Shown here piece by piece: positions 42,601 through 56,600 of a DNA stretch of 64,000 nucleotides. The stretch comes from Elmis aenea (lineage: Eukaryota; Arthropoda; Insecta; Coleoptera; Elmidae). The translations under genes were made by a program, and so were the position numbers. The stretch covers positions 17,931-81,930 of the forward strand of contig CANTFG010000255.1 of the NCBI GenBank assembly GCA_947652605.1, in the 5' to 3' direction. The first letter of the stretch is position 1; every line of letters begins with the position of its first letter. The notes under the pieces were generated by a model. The model ran no database searches, was not told the DNA's origin, and saw only the letters and a list, made by a program, of their open reading frames with translations.

Positions 42601-45600
42601 TAATTAAAATTGTTTATAAATAGTCGCTCAAGGAACACATGTATTATCCACAGCACGGTCGTTTTATGAAATTATTAAAAATTAAAACCAGCTTATTGAA
42701 AGACATATGCAAAACAATTTTTTTCATGTAAAGATGCGATGGATAAACTCTTTCTGTGATATACAAGTCAATAATTAAAATTGTTTATAAATAGTCGCTC
42801 AAGGAACACATGTATTATCTACAGCAAGGTCGTTTTATGAAATTATTAAAAATTAAAACCAGCTTATTGAAAGACATATGCAAAACAATTTTTTTCATGT
42901 AAAGATGCGATGGATAAACTCTTTCTGTGATATACAAGTCAATAATTAAAATTGTTTATAAATAGTCGCTCAAGGAACACATGTATTATCTACAGCACGG
43001 TCGTTTTATAAAATCATTAAAAATTAAAACCAGCTTATTGAAAGACATATGCAAAACAATTTTTTTCATGTAAAGATGCGATGGATAAACTCTTTCTGTG
43101 ATATACAAGTCAATAATTAGAATTGTTTATAAATAGTCGCTCAAGGAACACATGTATTATCTACAGCAAGGTCGTTTTATGAAATCATTAAAAATTTAAA
43201 CCAGCTTATTGAAAGACATATGCAAAACAATTTTTTTCATGTAAAGATGCGATGGATAAACTCTTTCTGTGATATACAAGTCAATAATTAAAATTGTTTA
43301 TAAATAGTCGCTCAAGGAACACATGTATTATCTACAGCAAGGTCGTTTTATGAAATTATTAAAAATTAAAACCAGCTTATTGAAAGACATATGCAAAACA
43401 ATTTTTTTCATGTAAAGATGCGATGGATAAACTCTTTCTGTGATATACAAGTCAATAATTAAAATTGTTTATAAATAGTCGCTCAAGGAACACATGTATT
43501 ATCTATAGCACTGTCGTTTTATGAAATTATTAAAAATTAAAACCAGCTTATTGAAAGACATATGCAAAACCATTTTTTTCATGTAAAGATGCGATGGATA
43601 AACTCTTTCTGTGATATACAAGTCAATAATTAAAATTGTTTATAAATAGTCGCTCAAGGAACACATGTATTATCTACAGCAAGGTCGTTTTATGAAATTA
43701 TTAAAAATTAAAACCAGCTTATTGAAAGACATATGCAAAACAATTTTTTTCATGTAAAGATGCGATGGATAAACTCTTTCTGTGATATACAAGTCAATAA
43801 TTAAAATTGTTTATAAATAGTCGCTCAAGGAACACATGTATTATCCACAGCACGGTCGTTTTATGAAATTATTAAAAATTAAAACCAGCTTATTGAAAGA
43901 CATATGCAAAACAATTTTTTTCATGTAAAGATGCGATGGATAAACTCTTTCTGTGATATACAAGTCAATAATTAAAATTGTTTATAAATAGTCGCTCAAG
44001 GAACACATGTATTATCTACAGCAAGGTCGTTTTATGAAATTATTAAAAATTAAAACCAGCTTATTGAAAGACATATGCAAAACAATTTTTTTCATGTAAA
44101 GATGCGATGGATAAACTCTTTCTGTGATATACAAGTCAATAATTAAAATTGTTTATAAATAGTCGCTCAAGGAACACATGTATTATCTACAGCACGGTCG
44201 TTTTATAAAATCATTAAAAATTAAAACCAGCTTATTGAAAGACATATGCAAAACAATTTTTTTCATGTAAAGATGCGATGGATAAACTCTTTCTGTGATA
44301 TACAAGTCAATAATTAGAATTGTTTATAAATAGTCGCTCAAGGAACACATGTATTATCTACAGCAAGGTCGTTTTATGAAATCATTAAAAATTTAAACCA
44401 GCTTATTGAAAGACATATGCAAAACAATTTTTTTCATGTAAAGATGCGATGGATAAACTCTTTCTGTGATATACAAGTCAATAATTAAAATTGTTTATAA
44501 ATAGTCGCTCAAGGAACACATGTATTATCTACAGCAAGGTCGTTTTATGAAATTATTAAAAATTAAAACCAGCTTATTGAAAGACATATGCAAAACAATT
44601 TTTTTCATGTAAAGATGCGATGGATAAACTCTTTCTGTGATATACAAGTCAATAATTAAAATTGTTTATAAATAGTCGCTCAAGGAACACATGTATTATC
44701 TATAGCACTGTCGTTTTATGAAATTATTAAAAATTAAAACCAGCTTATTGAAAGACATATGCAAAACCATTTTTTTCATGTAAAGATGCGATGGATAAAC
44801 TCTTTCTGTGATATACAAGTCAATAATTAAAATTGTTTATAAATAGTCGCTCAAGGAACACATGTATTATCTACAGCAAGGTCGTTTTATGAAATTATTA
44901 AAAATTAAAACCAGCTTATTGAAAGACATATGCAAAACAATTTTTTTCATGTAAAGATGCGATGGATAAACTCTTTCTGTGATATACAAGTCAATAATTA
45001 AAATTGTTTATAAATAGTCGCTCAAGGAACACATGTATTATCTACAGCACGGTCGTTTTATGAAATTATTAAAAATTAAAACCAGCTTATTGAAAGACAT
45101 ATGCAAAACAATTTTTTTCATGTAAAGATGCGATGGATAAACTCTTTCTGTGATATACAAGTCAATAATTAAAATTGTTTATAAATAGTCGCTCAAGGAA
45201 CACATGTATTATCCACAGCACGGTCGTTTTATGAAATTATTAAAAATTAAAACCAGCTTATTGAAAGACATATGCAAAACAATTTTTTTCATGTAAAGAT
45301 GCGATGGATAAACTCTTTCTGTGATATACAATTCAATAATTAAAATTGTTTATAAATAGTCGCTCAAGGAACACATGTATTATCTACAGCACGGTCGTTT
45401 TATGAAAGTATTAAAAATTAAAACCATCTTATTGAAAGACATATGCAAAACAATTTTTTTCATGTAAAGATGCGATGGATAAACTCTTTCTGTGATATAC
45501 AATTCAATAATTAAAATTGTTTATAAATAGTCGCTCAAGGAACACATGTATTATCTACAGCACGGTCGTTTTATGAAAGTATTAAAAATTAAAACCATTT

Positions 45601-46165
45601 TATTGAAAGACATATGCAAAACAATTTTTTTCATGTAAAGATGCGATGGATAAACTCTTTCTGTGATATACAAGTCAATAATTAAAATTGTTTATAAATA
45701 GTCGCTCAAGGAACACATGTATTATCTACAGCACGGTCGTTTTATGAAATTATTAAAAATTAAAACCAGCTTATTGAAAGACATATGCAAAACAATTTTT
45801 TTCATGTAAAGATGCGATGGATAAACTCTTTCTGTGATATACAAGTCAATAATTAAAATTGTTTATAAATAGTCGCTCAAGGAACACATGTATTATCTAC
45901 AGCAAGGTCGTTTTATGAAATTATTAAAAATTAAAACCAGCTTATTGAAAGACATATGCAAAACAATTTTTTTCATGTAAAGATGCGATGGATAAACTCT
46001 TTCTGTGATATACAAGTCAATAATTAAAATTGTTTATAAATAGTCGCTCAAGGAACACATGTATTATCTACAGCACTGTCGTTTTATGAAATTATTAAAA
46101 ATTAAAACCAGCTTATTGAAAGACATATGCAAAACCATTTTTTTCATGTAAAGATGCGATGGATA

Positions 46166-49100
46166 AACTCTTTCTGTGATATACAAGTCAATAATTAAAA
46201 TTGTTTATAAATAGTCGCTCAAGGAACACATGTATTATCTACAGCACGGTCGTTTTATGAAATTATTAAAAATTAAAACCAGCTTATTGAAAGACATATG
46301 CAAAACAATTTTTTTCATGTAAAGATGCGATGGATAAACTCTTTCTGTGATATACAAGCCAATAATTAAAATTGTTCATAAATAGTCGCTCAAGGAACAC
46401 ATGTATTATCCACAGCACGGTCGTTTTATGAAATTATTAAAAATTAAAACCAGCTTATTGAAAGACATATGCAAAACAATTTTTTTCATGTAAAGATGCG
46501 ATGGATAAACTCTTTCTGTGATATACAAGTCAATAATTAAAATTGTTTATAAATAGTCGCTCAAGGAACAAATGTATTATCTACAGCACGGTCGTTTTAT
46601 GAAATTATTAAAAATTAAAACCATCTTATTGAAAGACATATGCAAAACAATTTTTTTCATGTAAAGATGCGATGGGTAAACTCTTTCTGTGATATACAAG
46701 TCAATAATTAGAATTGTTTATAAATAGTCGCTCAAGGAACACATGTATTATCTACAGCAAGGTCGTTTTATGAAATCATTAAAAATTTAAACCAGCTTAT
46801 TGAAAGACATATGCAAAACAATTTTTTTCATGTAAAGATGCGATGGATAAACTCTTTCTGTGATATACAAGTCAATAATTAGAATTGTTTATAAATAGTC
46901 GCTCAAGGAACACATGTATTATCTACAGCAAGGTCGTTTTATGAAATCATTAAAAATTTAAACCAGCTTATTGAAAGACATATGCAAAACAATTTTTTTC
47001 ATGTAAAGATGCGATGGATAAACTCTTTCTGTGATATACAAGTCAATAATTAAAATTGTTTATAAATAGTCGCTCAAGGAACACATGTATTATCTACAGC
47101 AAGGTCGTTTTATGAAATTATTAAAAATTAAAACCAGCTTATTGAAAGACATATGCAAAACAATTTTTTTCATGTAAAGATGCGATGGATAAACTCTTTC
47201 TGTGATATACAAGTCAATAATTAAAATTGTTTATAAATAGTCGCTCAAGGAACACATGTATTATCTACAGCACTGTCGTTTTATGAAATTATTAAAAATT
47301 AAAACCAGCTTATTGAAAGACATATGCAAAACCATTTTTTTCATGTAAAGATGCGATGGATAAACTCTTTCTGTGATATACAAGTCAATAATTAAAATTG
47401 TTTATAAATAGTCGCTCAAGGAACACATGTATTATCTACAGCAAGGTCGTTTTATGAAATTATTAAAAATTAAAACCAGCTTATTGAAAGACATATGCAA
47501 AACAATTTTTTTCATGTAAAGATGCGATGGATAAACTCTTTCTGTGATATACAAGTCAATAATTAAAATTGTTTATAAATAGTCGCTCAAGGAACACATG
47601 TATTATCCACAGCACGGTCGTTTTATGAAATTATTAAAAATTAAAACCAGCTTATTGAAAGACATATGCAAAACAATTTTTTTCATGTAAAGATGCGATG
47701 GATAAACTCTTTCTGTGATATACAAGTCAATAATTAAAATTGTTTATAAATAGTCGCTCAAGGAACAAATGTATTATCTACAGCACGGTCGTTTTATGAA
47801 ATTATTAAAAATTAAAACCATCTTATTGAAAGACATATGCAAAACAATTTTTTTCATGTAAAGATGCGATGGGTAAACTCTTTCTGTGATATACAAGTCA
47901 ATAATTAAAATTGTTTATAAATAGTCGCTCAAGGAACACATGTATTATCTACAGCACGGTCGTTTTATGAAATTATTAAAAATTAAAACCAGCTTATTGA
48001 AAGACATATGCAAAACAATTTTTTTCATGTAAAGATGCGATGGATAAACTCTTTCTGTGATATACAAGTCAATAATTAAAATTGTTTATAAATAGTCGCT
48101 CAAGGAACACATGTATTATCTACAGCACGGTCGTTTTATAAAATCATTAAAAATTAAAACCAGCTTATTGAAAGACATATGCAAAACAATTTTTTTCATG
48201 TAAAGATGCGATGGATAAACTCTTTCTGTGATATACAAGTCAATAATTAGAATTGTTTATAAATAGTCGCTCAAGGAACACATGTATTATCTACAGCAAG
48301 GTCGTTTTATGAAATCATTAAAAATTTAAACCAGCTTATTGAAAGACATATGCAAAACAATTTTTTTCATGTAAAGATGCGATGGATAAACTCTTTCTGT
48401 GATATACAAGTCAATAATTAAAATTGTTTATAAATAGTCGCTCAAGGAACACATGTATTATCTACAGCACGGTCGTTTTATGAAATTATTAAAAATTAAA
48501 ACCAGCTTATTGAAAGACATATGCAAAACAATTTTTTTCATGTAAAGATGCGATGGATAAACTCTTTCTGTGATATACAAGTCAATAATTAAAATTGTTC
48601 ATAAATAGTCGCTCAAGGAACACATGTATTATCCACAGCACGGTCGTTTTATGAAATTATTAAAAATTAAAACCAGCTTATTGAAAGACATATGCAAAAC
48701 AATTTTTTTCATGTAAAGATGCGATGGATAAACTCTTTCTGTGATATACAAGTCAATAATTAAAGTTGTTTATAAATAGTCGCTCAAGGAACAAATGTAT
48801 TATCTACAGCACGGTCGTTTTATGAAATTATTAAAAATTAAAACCATCTTATTGAAAGACATATGCAAAACAATTTTTTTCATGTAAAGATGCGATGGGT
48901 AAACTCTTTCTATGATATACAAGTCAATAATTAGAATTGTTTATAAATAGTCGCTCAAGGAACACATGTATTATCTACAGCAAGGTCGTTTTATGAAATC
49001 ATTAAAAATTTAAACCAGCTTATTGAAAGACATATGCAAAACAATTTTTTTCATGTAAAGATGCGATGGATAAACTCTTTCTGTGATATACAAGTCAATA

Positions 49101-50611
49101 ATTAGAATTGTTTATAAATAGTCGCTCAAGGAACACATGTATTATCTACAGCAAGGTCGTTTTATGAAATCATTAAAAATTTAAACCAGCTTATTGAAAG
49201 ACATATGCAAAACAATTTTTTTCATGTAAAGATGCGATGGATAAACTCTTTCTGTGATATACAAGTCAATAATTAAAATTGTTTATAAATAGTCGCTCAA
49301 GGAACACATGTATTATCTACAGCAAGGTCGTTTTATGAAATTATTAAAAATTAAAACCAGCTTATTGAAAGACATATGCAAAACAATTTTTTTCATGTAA
49401 AGATGCGATGGATAAACTCTTTCTGTGATATACAAGTCAATAATTAAAATTGTTTATAAATAGTCGCTCAAGGAACACATGTATTATCTACAGCACTGTC
49501 GTTTTATGAAATTATTAAAAATTAAAACCAGCTTATTGAAAGACATATGCAAAACCATTTTTTTCATGTAAAGATGGGATGGATAAACTCTTTCTGTGAT
49601 ATACAAGTCAATAATTAAAATTGTTTATAAATAGTCGCTCAAGGAACACATGTATTATCTACAGCAAGGTCGTTTTATGAAATTATTAAAAATTAAAACC
49701 AGCTTATTGAAAGACATATGCAAAACAATTTTTTTCATGTAAAGATGCGATGGATAAACTCTTTCTGTGATATACAAGTCAATAATTAAAATTGTTTATA
49801 AATAGTCGCTCAAGGAACACATGTATTATCCACAGCACGGTCGTTTTATGAAATTATTAAAAATTAAAACCAGCTTATTGAAAGACATATGCAAAACAAT
49901 TTTTTTCATGTAAAGATGCGATGGATAAACTCTTTCTGTGATATACAAGTCAATAATTAAAATTGTTTATAAATAGTCGCTCAAGGAACAAATGTATTAT
50001 CTACAGCACGGTCGTTTTATGAAATTATTAAAAATTAAAACCATCTTATTGAAAGACATATGCAAAACAATTTTTTTCATGTAAAGATGCGATGGGTAAA
50101 CTCTTTCTGTGATATACAAGTCAATAATTAAAATTGTTTATAAATAGTCGCTCAAGGAACACATGTATTATCTACAGCACGGTCGTTTTATGAAATTATT
50201 AAAAATTAAAACCAGCTTATTGAAAGACATATGCAAAACAATTTTTTTCATGTAAAGATGCGATGGATAAACTCTTTCTGTGATATACAAGTCAATAATT
50301 AAAATTGTTTATAAATAGTCGCTCAAGGAACACATGTATTATCTACAGCACGGTCGTTTTATAAAATCATTAAAAATTAAAACCAGCTTATTGAAAGACA
50401 TATGCAAAACAATTTTTTTCATGTAAAGATGCGATGGATAAACTCTTTCTGTGATATACAAGTCAATAATTAGAATTGTTTATAAATAGTCGCTCAAGGA
50501 ACACATGTATTATCTACAGCAAGGTCGTTTTATGAAATCATTAAAAATTTAAACCAGCTTATTGAAAGACATATGCAAAACAATTTTTTTCATGTAAAGA
50601 TGCGATGGATA
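46166..50611 (+). repeat. Tandem duplication of a 13-monomer block (2223 bp)
   Basis: Units at 46166-48388 recur in identical order at 48389-50611. Marks are 'gttcataaat' (46375 and 48598, exactly 2223 bp), 'aacaaatg' (units at 46508 and 48731), two consecutive 'tagaatt'/'atttaaacc' units, a 'cactgtcg'/'aaccattt' unit, a 'tccacag' unit, a second 'aacaaatg' unit and the 'tataaaatc' unit. Private changes such as 'acaagcc' near 46359, 'ttaaagttg' near 48764 and 'tctatgat' near 48910 separate the copies. Confidence 0.86.
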
Positions 50612-53600
50612 AACTCTTTCTGTGATATACAAGTCAATAATTAAAATTGTTTATAAATAGTCGCTCAAGGAACACATGTATTATCTACAGCACGGTCGTT
50701 TTATGAAATTATTAAAAATTAAAACCAGCTTATTGAAAGACATATGCAAAACAATTTTTTTCATGTAAAGATGCGATGGATAAACTCTTTCTGTGATATA
50801 CAAGTCAATAATTAAAATTGTTTATAAATAGTCGCTCAAGGAACACATGTATTATCTACAGCACGGTCGTTTTATAAAATCATTAAAAATTAAAACCAGC
50901 TTATTGAAAGACATATGCAAAACAATTTTTTTCATGTAAAGATGCGATGGATAAACTCTTTCTGTGATATACAAGTCAATAATTAGAATTGTTTATAAAT
51001 AGTCGCTCAAGGAACACATGTATTATCTACAGCAAGGTCGTTTTATGAAATCATTAAAAATTTAAACCAGCTTATTGAAAGACATATGCAAAACAATTTT
51101 TTTCATGTAAAGATACGATGGATAAACTCTTTCTGTGATATACAAGTCAATAATTAAAATTGTTTATAAATAGTCGCTCAAGGAACACATGTATTATCTA
51201 CAGCACGGTCGTTTTATAAAATCATTAAAAATTAAAACCAGCTTATTGAAAGACATATGCAAAACAATTTTTTTCATGTAAAGATGCGATGGATAAACTC
51301 TTTCTGTGATATACAAGTCAATAATTAGAATTGTTTATAAATAGTCGCTCAAGGAACACATGTATTATCTACAGCAAGGTCGTTTTATGAAATCATTAAA
51401 AATTTAAACCAGCTTATTGAAAGACATATGCAAAACAATTTTTTTCATGTAAAGATGCGATGGATAAACTCTTTCTGTGATATACAAGTCAATAATTAAA
51501 ATTGTTTATAAATAGTCGCTCAAGGAACACATGTATTATCTACAGCAAGGTCGTTTTATGAAATTATTAAAAATTAAAACCAGCTTATTGAAAGACATAT
51601 GCAAAACAATTTTTTTCATGTAAAGATGCGATAAGTAAACTCTTTCTGTGATATACAAGTCAATAATTAAAATTGTTTATAAATAGTCGCTCAAGGAACA
51701 CATGTATTATCTACAGCACGGTCGTTTTATGAAATTATTAAAAATTAAAACCAGCTTATTGAAAGACATATGCAAAACAATTTTTTTCATGTAAAGATGC
51801 GATGGATAAACTCTTTCTGTGATATACAAGTCAATAATTAAAATTGTTTATAAATAGTCGCTCAAGGAACACATGTATTATCTACAGCACGGTCGTTTTA
51901 TAAAATCATTAAAAATTAAAACCAGCTTATTGAAAGACATATGCAAAACAATTTTTTTCATGTAAAGATGCGATGGATAAACTCTTTCTGTGATATACAA
52001 GTCAATAATTAGAATTGTTTATAAATAGTCGCTCAAGGAACACATGTATTATCTACAGCAAGGTCGTTTTATGAAATCATTAAAAATTTAAACCAGCTTA
52101 TTGAAAGACATATGCAAAACAATTTTTTTCATGTAAAGATGCGATGGATAAACTCTTTCTGTGATATACAAGTCAATAATTAAAATTGTTTATAAATAGT
52201 CGCTCAAGGAACACATGTATTATCTACAGCACGGTCGTTTTATGAAATTATTAAAAATTAAAACCAGCTTATTGAAAGACATATGCAAAACAATTTTTTT
52301 CATGTAAAGATGCGATGGATAAACTCTTTCTGTGATATACAAGTCAATAATTAAAATTGTTTATAAATAGTCGCTCAAGGAACACATGTATTATCTACAG
52401 CACGGTCGTTTTATAAAATCATTAAAAATTAAAACCAGCTTATTGAAAGACATATGCAAAACAATTTTTTTCATGTAAAGATGCGATGGATAAACTCTTT
52501 CTGTGATATACAAGTCAATAATTAGAATTGTTTATAAATAGTCGCTCAAGGAACACATGTATTATCTACAGCAAGGTCGTTTTATGAAATCATTAAAAAT
52601 TTAAACCAGCTTATTGAAAGACATATGCAAAACAATTTTTTTCATGTAAAGATGCGATGGATAAACTCTTTCTGTGATATACAAGTCAATAATTAAAATT
52701 GTTTATAAATAGTCGCTCAAGGAACACATGTATTATCTACAGCACGGTCGTTTTATAAAATCATTAAAAATTAAAACCAGCTTATTGAAAGACATATGCA
52801 AAACAATTTTTTTCATGTAAAGATGCGATGGATAAACTCTTTCTGTGATATACAAGTCAATAATTAGAATTGTTTATAAATAGTCGCTCAAGGAACACAT
52901 GTATTATCTACAGCAAGGTCGTTTTATGAAATCATTAAAAATTTAAACCAGCTTATTGAAAGACATATGCAAAACAATTTTTTTCATGTAAAGATGCGAT
53001 GGATAAACTCTTTCTGTGATATACAAGTCAATAATTAAAATTGTTTATAAATAGTCGCTCAAGGAACACATGTATTATCTACAGCAAGGTCGTTTTATGA
53101 AATTATTAAAAATTAAAACCAGCTTATTGAAAGACATATGCAAAACAATTTTTTTCATGTAAAGATGCGATGGATAAACTCTTTCTGTGATATACAAGTC
53201 AATAATTAAAATTGTTTATAAATAGTCGCTCAAGGAACACATGTATTATCTACAGCACTGTCGTTTTATGAAATTATTAAAAATTAAAACCAGCTTATTG
53301 AAAGACATATGCAAAACCATTTTTTTCATGTAAAGATGCGATGGATAAACTCTTTCTGTGATATACAAGTCAATAATTAAAATTGTTTATAAATAGTCGC
53401 TCAAGGAACACATGTATTATCTACAGCAAGGTCGTTTTATGAAATTATTAAAAATTAAAACCAGCTTATTGAAAGACATATGCAAAACAATTTTTTTCAT
53501 GTAAAGATGCGATGGATAAACTCTTTCTGTGATATACAAGTCAATAATTAAAATTGTTTATAAATAGTCGCTCAAGGAACACATGTATTATCCACAGCAC

Positions 53601-56600
53601 GGTCGTTTTATGAAATTATTAAAAATTAAAACCAGCTTATTGAAAGACATAAGTATGCAAAACAATTTTTTTCATGTAAAGATGCGATGGATAAACTCTT
53701 TCTGTGATATACAAGTCAATAATTAAAATTGTTTATAAATAGTCGCTCAAGGAACACATGTATTATCCACAGCACGGTCGTTTTATGAAATTATTAAAAA
53801 TTAAAACCAGCTTATTGAAAGACATATGCAAAACAATTTTTTTCATGTAAAGATGCGATGGATAAACTCTTTCTGTGATATACAAGTCAATAATTAAAAT
53901 TGTTTATAAATAGTCGCTCAAGGAACACATGTATTATCTACAGCACTGTCGTTTTATGAAATTATTAAAAATTAAAACCAGCTTATTGAAAGACATATGC
54001 AAAACCATTTTTTTCATGTAAAGATGCGATGGATAAACTCTTTCTGTGATATACAAGTCAATAATTAAAATTGTTTATAAATAGTCGCTCAAGGAACACA
54101 TGTATTATCTACAGCAAGGTCGTTTTATGAAATTATTAAAAATTAAAACCAGCTTATTGAAAGACATATGCAAAACAATTTTTTTCATGTAAAGATGCGA
54201 TGGATAAACTCTTTCTGTGATATACAAGTCAATAATTAGAATTGTTTATAAATAGTCGCTCAAGGAACACATGTATTATCCACAGCACGGTCGTTTTATG
54301 AAATTATTAAAAATTAAAACCAGCTTATTGAAAGACATATGCAAAACAATTTTTTTCATGTAAAGATGCGATGGATAAACTCTTTCTGTGATATACAAGT
54401 CAATAATTAAAATTGTTTATAAATAGTCGCTCAAGGAACAAATGTATTATCTACAGCACGGTCGTTTTATGAAATTATTAAAAATTAAAACCATCTTATT
54501 GAAAGACATATGCAAAACAATTTTTTTCATGTAAAGATGCGATGGGTAAACTCTTTCTGTGATATACAAGTCAATAATTAAAATTGTTTATAAATAGTCG
54601 CTCAAGGAACACATGTATTATCTACAGCACGGTCGTTTTATGAAATTATTAAAAATTAAAACCAGCTTATTGAAAGACATATGCAAAACAATTTTTTTCA
54701 TGTAAAGATGCGATGGATAAACTCTTTCTGTGATATACAAGTCAATAATTAAAATTGTTTATAAATAGTCGCTCAAGGAACACATGTATTATCTACAGCA
54801 CGGTCGTTTTATAAAATCATTAAAAATTAAAACCAGCTTATTGAAAGACATATGCAAAACAATTTTTTTCATGTAAAGATGCGATGGATAAACTCTTTCT
54901 GTGATATACAAGTCAATAATTAGAATTGTTTATAAATAGTCGCTCAAGGAACACATGTATTATCTACAGCAAGGTCGTTTTATGAAATCATTAAAAATTT
55001 AAACCAGCTTATTGAAAGACATATGCAAAACAATTTTTTTCATGTAAAGATGCGATGGATAAACTCTTTCTGTGATATACAAGTCAATAATTAAAATTGT
55101 TTATAAATAGTCGCTCAAGGAACACATGTATTATCTACAGCAAGGTCGTTTTATGAAATTATTAAAAATTAAAACCAGCTTATTGAAAGACATATGCAAA
55201 ACAATTTTTTTCATGTAAAGATGCGATGGGTAAACTCTTTCTGTGATTTACAAGTCAATAATTAAAATTGTTTATAAATAGTCGCTCAAGGAACACATGT
55301 ATTATCTACAGCACGGTCGTTTTATGAAATTATTAAAAATTAAAACCAGCTTATTGAAAGACATATGCAAAACAATTTTTTTCATGTAAAGATGCGATGG
55401 ATAAACTCTTTCTGTGATATACAAGTCAATAATTAAAATTGTTTATAAATAGTCGCTCAAGGAACACATGTATTATCTACAGCACGGTCGTTTTATAAAA
55501 TCATTAAAAATTAAAACCAGCTTATTGAAAGACATATGCAAAACAATTTTTTTCATGTAAAGATGCGATGGATAAACTCTTTCTGTGATATACAAGTCAA
55601 TAATTAGAATTGTTTATAAATAGTCGCTCAAGGAACACATGTATTATCTACAGCAAGGTCGTTTTATGAAATCATTAAAAATTTAAACCAGCTTATTGAA
55701 AGACATATGCAAAACAATTTTTTTCATGTAAAGATGCGATGGATAAACTCTTTCTGTGATATACAAGTCAATAATTAAAATTGTTTATAAATAGTCGCTC
55801 AAGGAACACATGTATTATCTACAGCACGGTCGTTTTATGAAATTATTAAAAATTAAAACCAGCTTATTGAAAGACATATGCAAAACAATTTTTTTCATGT
55901 AAAGATGCGATGGATAAACTCTTTCTGTGATATACAAGTCAATAATTAAAATTGTTTATAAATAGTCGCTCAAGGAACACATGTATTATCTACAGCACGG
56001 TCGTTTTATAAAATCATTAAAAATTAAAACCAGCTTATTGAAAGACATATGCAAAACAATTTTTTTCATGTAAAGATGCGATGGATAAACTCTTTCTGTG
56101 ATATACAAGTCAATAATTAGAATTGTTTATAAATAGTCGCTCAAGGAACACATGTATTATCTACAGCAATGTCGTTTTATGAAATCATTAAAAATTTAAA
56201 CCAGCTTATTGAAAGACATATGCAAAACAATTTTTTTCATGTAAAGATGCGATGGATAAACTCTTTCTGTGATATACAAGTCAATAATTAAAATTGTTTA
56301 TAAATAGTCGCTCAAGGAACACATGTATTATCTACAGCACGGTCGTTTTATAAAATCATTAAAAATTAAAACCAGCTTATTGAAAGACATATGCAAAACA
56401 ATTTTTTTCATGTAAAGATGCGATGGATAAACTCTTTCTGTGATATACAAGTCAATAATTAGAATTGTTTATAAATAGTCGCTCAAGGAACACATGTATT
56501 ATCTACAGCACGGTCGTTTTATGAAATTATTAAAAATTAAAACCAGCTTATTGAAAGACATATGCAAAACAATTTTTTTCATGTAAAGATGCGATGGATA
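50612..56600 (+). repeat. Trimer-rich satellite segment with partial trimers
   Basis: This stretch is dominated by the trimer of plain, 'tataaaatc' and 'tagaatt'/'atttaaacc' monomers. It is interspersed with dimers that lack the plain member (at 51125, 52664 and 56259). A nine-monomer order at 51467-53005 recurs at 55062-56600. A four-base insertion (aagt at 53651-53654) makes the only 175-bp monomer of the array. The mixture of trimers and dimers is what unequal exchange inside a trimeric repeat would leave. Confidence 0.75.
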
